Below, piece after piece: positions 61,969-64,000 of a DNA stretch of 64,000 bases (within the stretch, counting starts at the first letter, position 1; every line of letters starts with the position of its first letter). The translations under genes were made by a program, and so were the position numbers. The DNA is from Deltaproteobacteria bacterium (GTDB lineage: Bacteria; Myxococcota_A; Polyangia; Polyangiales; Ga0077539). The notes under the pieces were generated by a model. That model had not been told where the DNA came from, did not search any database, and saw nothing but the letters and a program-made list of their open reading frames with translations. The stretch lies in assembly GCA_947477565.1 (NCBI GenBank), contig CANJUR010000011.1, positions 1-64,000 on the forward strand, written 5' to 3'.

Positions 61969-63096
61969 ATGCGATGGAAGATTCTCGCCGGTAACGTCGT
62001 CACGGTCGTGTTGATCAGTCTTATGGGTTGGTTCCTCGTAAAGGGGCGGGCCTCCGAGGCATTGCTTCAGGACGTGGCCCCGTCGGTGATGCGTTCGGTG
62101 GCTCTCCTGGAGGCCGTGCGTGCCCAGGATGGGGATCAGTTCGTCGAGGCCGTCGAGGCTGCCTCGAAGTCTACGGAGGTCGGTACCGTTTACACGGGTG
62201 AAAGCGAGAGTGCGCAGCGCGAGGCGGCTTTCGTTGTCTCGCAGAGCGTCTCGCGTCATCTCGGCACGTTGCCTCGTCGCAACCGCCCCGCCGAACTGGT
62301 GCTCTTGCTCAACGCCGAAGGCCATGTGCTCGCACGAAACGCCGAGCGAAACCTGGACGCTGGTCGTGACCTTCGGTCAGAATTTCCCGCCGTGCGGCAG
62401 GCTTTCGACGGGCCGGTCGGTCATTCGGTCCGAGACTTCATCCGCTACGGCGATCAAGGGTGGATGGAGATCGCTGTGGTGCCGGTCATCGCCGACGGAC
62501 ATATCCGTGGTGGTCTTCTCGCGGGCTTCGCCGTGGTGGACAGCGCGGCGCGAAACGACGGCGAGCGCATCAGCGTAGGGGTCGGTTACATTTTCCGCGA
62601 GGCCAACCACTTCACTGTGCAGTCCCTTTCGGTGGGCTCACAGCGCGAGAAGGAAGAGCTCGGCGCCTGGGCCAATTCGGCAGCAGCTGGGGGTGATCTT
62701 CTTGTCCGAGGCCGCGCCGAGGTTCGCCTCCGTCTCGGTGGACAAGACTACCTTGCTCGCACGATGCCCATGCCCGGGGTCTTCACCCAACAGGCCGGTG
62801 CGATCGTACTTCGCAGCCTCACCGATGCGCAGGCGCCCGCCGATGACGTCGCCTTTCCTGTGCTCGCGACCATGCTGCTCGGGCTCGCGATGGTGATCGG
62901 GTACAACCTTTTCGTCGCCCAATACTTCGAGAAGCCCATCGAGCAGATCGAGGAGGGACTCCTCACGATCGTCAACGGCAACACGCAGCACCGCATCAAC
63001 GTCGAGCACGCTGAACTCGGTGGCATCGTGTACCGCATCAACCAACTTGTGGCTTCGCTCACCGGCGAAGGCGATGAGGGCGGCGAAGACAGCTGA
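61969..63096 (+). CDS. Two-TM sensor with HAMP domain, no output domain
   Basis: The protein is 375 residues from the ATG at 61969, 6 bases after GGTGGAG; a GTG 12 bases earlier is weaker. A first TM segment (ILAGNVVTVVLISLMGWFL) leads to a periplasmic region of about 270 residues with a CHASE/dCACHE-like look (LVLLLNAEGHVLARN, MEIAVVPVIADGHIRGGLLAG). The second TM (about 303-321) is followed by a HAMP domain (EKPIEQIEEGLLTIVNGN) and a short acidic end. There is no kinase, GGDEF or methyl-accepting output. It may signal by partner binding or be the remnant of a longer receptor. It ends 55 bases before the next gene. Confidence 0.75.
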   Translation: MRWKILAGNVVTVVLISLMGWFLVKGRASEALLQDVAPSVMRSVALLEAVRAQDGDQFVEAVEAASKSTEVGTVYTGESESAQREAAFVVSQSVSRHLGTLPRRNRPAELVLLLNAEGHVLARNAERNLDAGRDLRSEFPAVRQAFDGPVGHSVRDFIRYGDQGWMEIAVVPVIADGHIRGGLLAGFAVVDSAARNDGERISVGVGYIFREANHFTVQSLSVGSQREKEELGAWANSAAAGGDLLVRGRAEVRLRLGGQDYLARTMPMPGVFTQQAGAIVLRSLTDAQAPADDVAFPVLATMLLGLAMVIGYNLFVAQYFEKPIEQIEEGLLTIVNGNTQHRINVEHAELGGIVYRINQLVASLTGEGDEGGEDS

Positions 63097-63151
63097 CAGC
63101 TGCTGGAAGGCGTGCGTGCGGCGCGGTCCTGGAGTATAGGTCCGCGCCGTA

Positions 63152-63904
63152 ATGGGATTATTCGACTTTCTCCGGGGCCGTAACGCTGGCGGGGCTGACC
63201 CGCTGCAGAAGCATGCTGAACGCGTGCTCGACAAGCGGGCCATGAGCCCCGATAGGTTTGCTTCGATCGAATACCTCTGCAACGTCGGCACTGACGAGGC
63301 CTGGCGGGCTCTCTTGCCGCGCTTCAACTTCACGGTAGACCCCTCCATTACCGATCGCGAGGAGAAGCAGTTCATCCTCGAACGCATCTCCGAAGCCACG
63401 GAGACCGCAGTCGAGCCGGTGAAGGAATTTCTCCGCAAAGCTCAGGCGGTCAACTGGCCGATCAAAATGTTGCGCGCGTTGCTTGCGCCCGAGCACTTTG
63501 TCGCAGAACTCATCGACGTACTGGCCGGGGAGGAGACTGCCTACCAGAAGAACGGCGAGCGGAAAAACCAAGCGATTATTGCTCTCGAAGATTGCCCCGA
63601 TTCGCGCGTCCCGGACGCCGTCGCTCCGTTCCTCGATGACGTGAGCGAAGACACTCGTTTCCACGCGGTGCGCACACTCCTCGCTCAGGGTGATGAGAAG
63701 AGCGCGGCACCGATCTTCGCGCTGCTGGTGCGCGACGACTCACTGCGCATCCGTACCAACGTCGCCGAAGGGCTCGCGGAGAAGCACTGGGCGTGTCCCG
63801 AGGAGTTCCGGGAGAAGGTCCTGCCGATTCTTCCGCGAATCCCCACGGGCCCCTACACGCTCGATCCTTCGGGAATTCTCAAGGGTCCCGCGCGTCGGGG
63901 CTGA
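63152..63904 (+). CDS. HEAT/Armadillo-repeat protein
   Basis: The 250-residue protein starts with a short MGLFDFLRGR segment that is hydrophobic and could associate with membranes, then helical repeats of the HEAT type, for example RVPDAVAPFLDDVSEDTRFH, AVRTLLAQGDEKSAAPIFALL and LRIRTNVAEGLAEK. Such proteins act as adaptors in bacterial signalling or surface apparatuses. It is downstream of the sensor in the same direction with a 55-bp gap. No catalytic motif is seen. Confidence 0.75.
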   Translation: MGLFDFLRGRNAGGADPLQKHAERVLDKRAMSPDRFASIEYLCNVGTDEAWRALLPRFNFTVDPSITDREEKQFILERISEATETAVEPVKEFLRKAQAVNWPIKMLRALLAPEHFVAELIDVLAGEETAYQKNGERKNQAIIALEDCPDSRVPDAVAPFLDDVSEDTRFHAVRTLLAQGDEKSAAPIFALLVRDDSLRIRTNVAEGLAEKHWACPEEFREKVLPILPRIPTGPYTLDPSGILKGPARRG

Positions 63905-64000
63905 GCACCGCGATGTCGTCCTGCGACCCACGTCGTTGACGCATCGCCTCGATCGCAAGACGTAGCGCCCTCACACCATCTTCGTTCGGATGTGTCTTGA
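63879..64000 (-). CDS. C-terminal end of a minus-strand gene, partial (weak)
   Basis: A minus-strand frame runs from the right edge to a TGA at 63879-63881 and gives 39 residues with a helical, protein-like pattern (DGVRALRLAIEAMRQRRGS). It overlaps the HEAT gene by 26 bases. The rest lies beyond the window, so the product is not identifiable. Chance is possible at this length. Confidence 0.3.
   Translation of the reverse strand, partial: KTHPNEDGVRALRLAIEAMRQRRGSQDDIAVLSPDARDP

Overview
The window is high-GC DNA with very dense coding, short gaps and many 1-20 bp gene overlaps. The secreted proteins point to a myxobacterium-like member of the Myxococcota (former Deltaproteobacteria, Polyangia/Sandaracinus-type): tandem Cys-rich modules with the NGCE motif, MopE-type metal-binding repeats, FG-GAP propellers, many lipoproteins, FHA-ABC fusions and a TPR/PEGA-like protein. 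No rRNA, tRNA, CRISPR array, insertion sequence or phage module was seen. The lineage is an inference from protein style, not from a marker gene.

Layout. 1-6.4 kb: the end of a large Cys-rich surface protein, a B12-dependent acyl-CoA mutase large subunit whose active-site residues are isobutyryl-CoA-mutase-like, a wrecked Ser/Thr kinase gene and a sigma-region-4-like regulator. 6.9-11.9 kb: a PlsB-type acyltransferase overlapping a GpsA relative that has lost its usual lysines, two small membrane proteins, a FliA-like sigma factor and PRPP synthetase. 11.9-20 kb: three minus-strand lipoproteins opposite a type IV-like prepilin with a candidate sigma-54 promoter. 20-24.2 kb: an FHA-ABC-permease fusion, a LEA14-like lipoprotein and an HU protein.

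24.4-34.2 kb is a surface-glycan or glycolipid region with two deacetylases, three GT-B glycosyltransferases, an MMPL/RND exporter and two methyltransferases. It runs into purL-purQ (34.2-37.6 kb). 37.8-43.2 kb: a MATE transporter, a lipoprotein, methionine aminopeptidase and a double-length ThyX. 43.1-47.3 kb: an M50-like membrane protease, a PPP phosphatase, a UbiB/ABC1 kinase and a thioredoxin-like lipoprotein. 47.3-50.2 kb: MeaB, then EpmA and EF-P, which form a translation-factor modification pair.

50.3-56.9 kb: a TPR protein, an NTF2-like lipoprotein, a class II amidotransferase relative without its nucleophile cysteine, then a fatty-acid operon (yceD-rpmF-[degenerate fabD]-fabG-acpP-fabF-rpiB) behind a good sigma-70-like promoter. 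56.9-64 kb: an acyl-CoA synthetase, a double-SRPBCC lipoprotein, a TPR/PEGA-like protein, an HDAC-family deacetylase, a HAMP-only sensor and a HEAT-repeat protein.

Lipid metabolism recurs in the window (PlsB/GpsA, fab genes, acyl-CoA ligase, acyl-CoA mutase with MeaB). Several enzymes here carry the family fold with altered catalytic residues (GpsA-like, GATase-like, FabD, the first half of ThyX). These are the observations most worth a second look.
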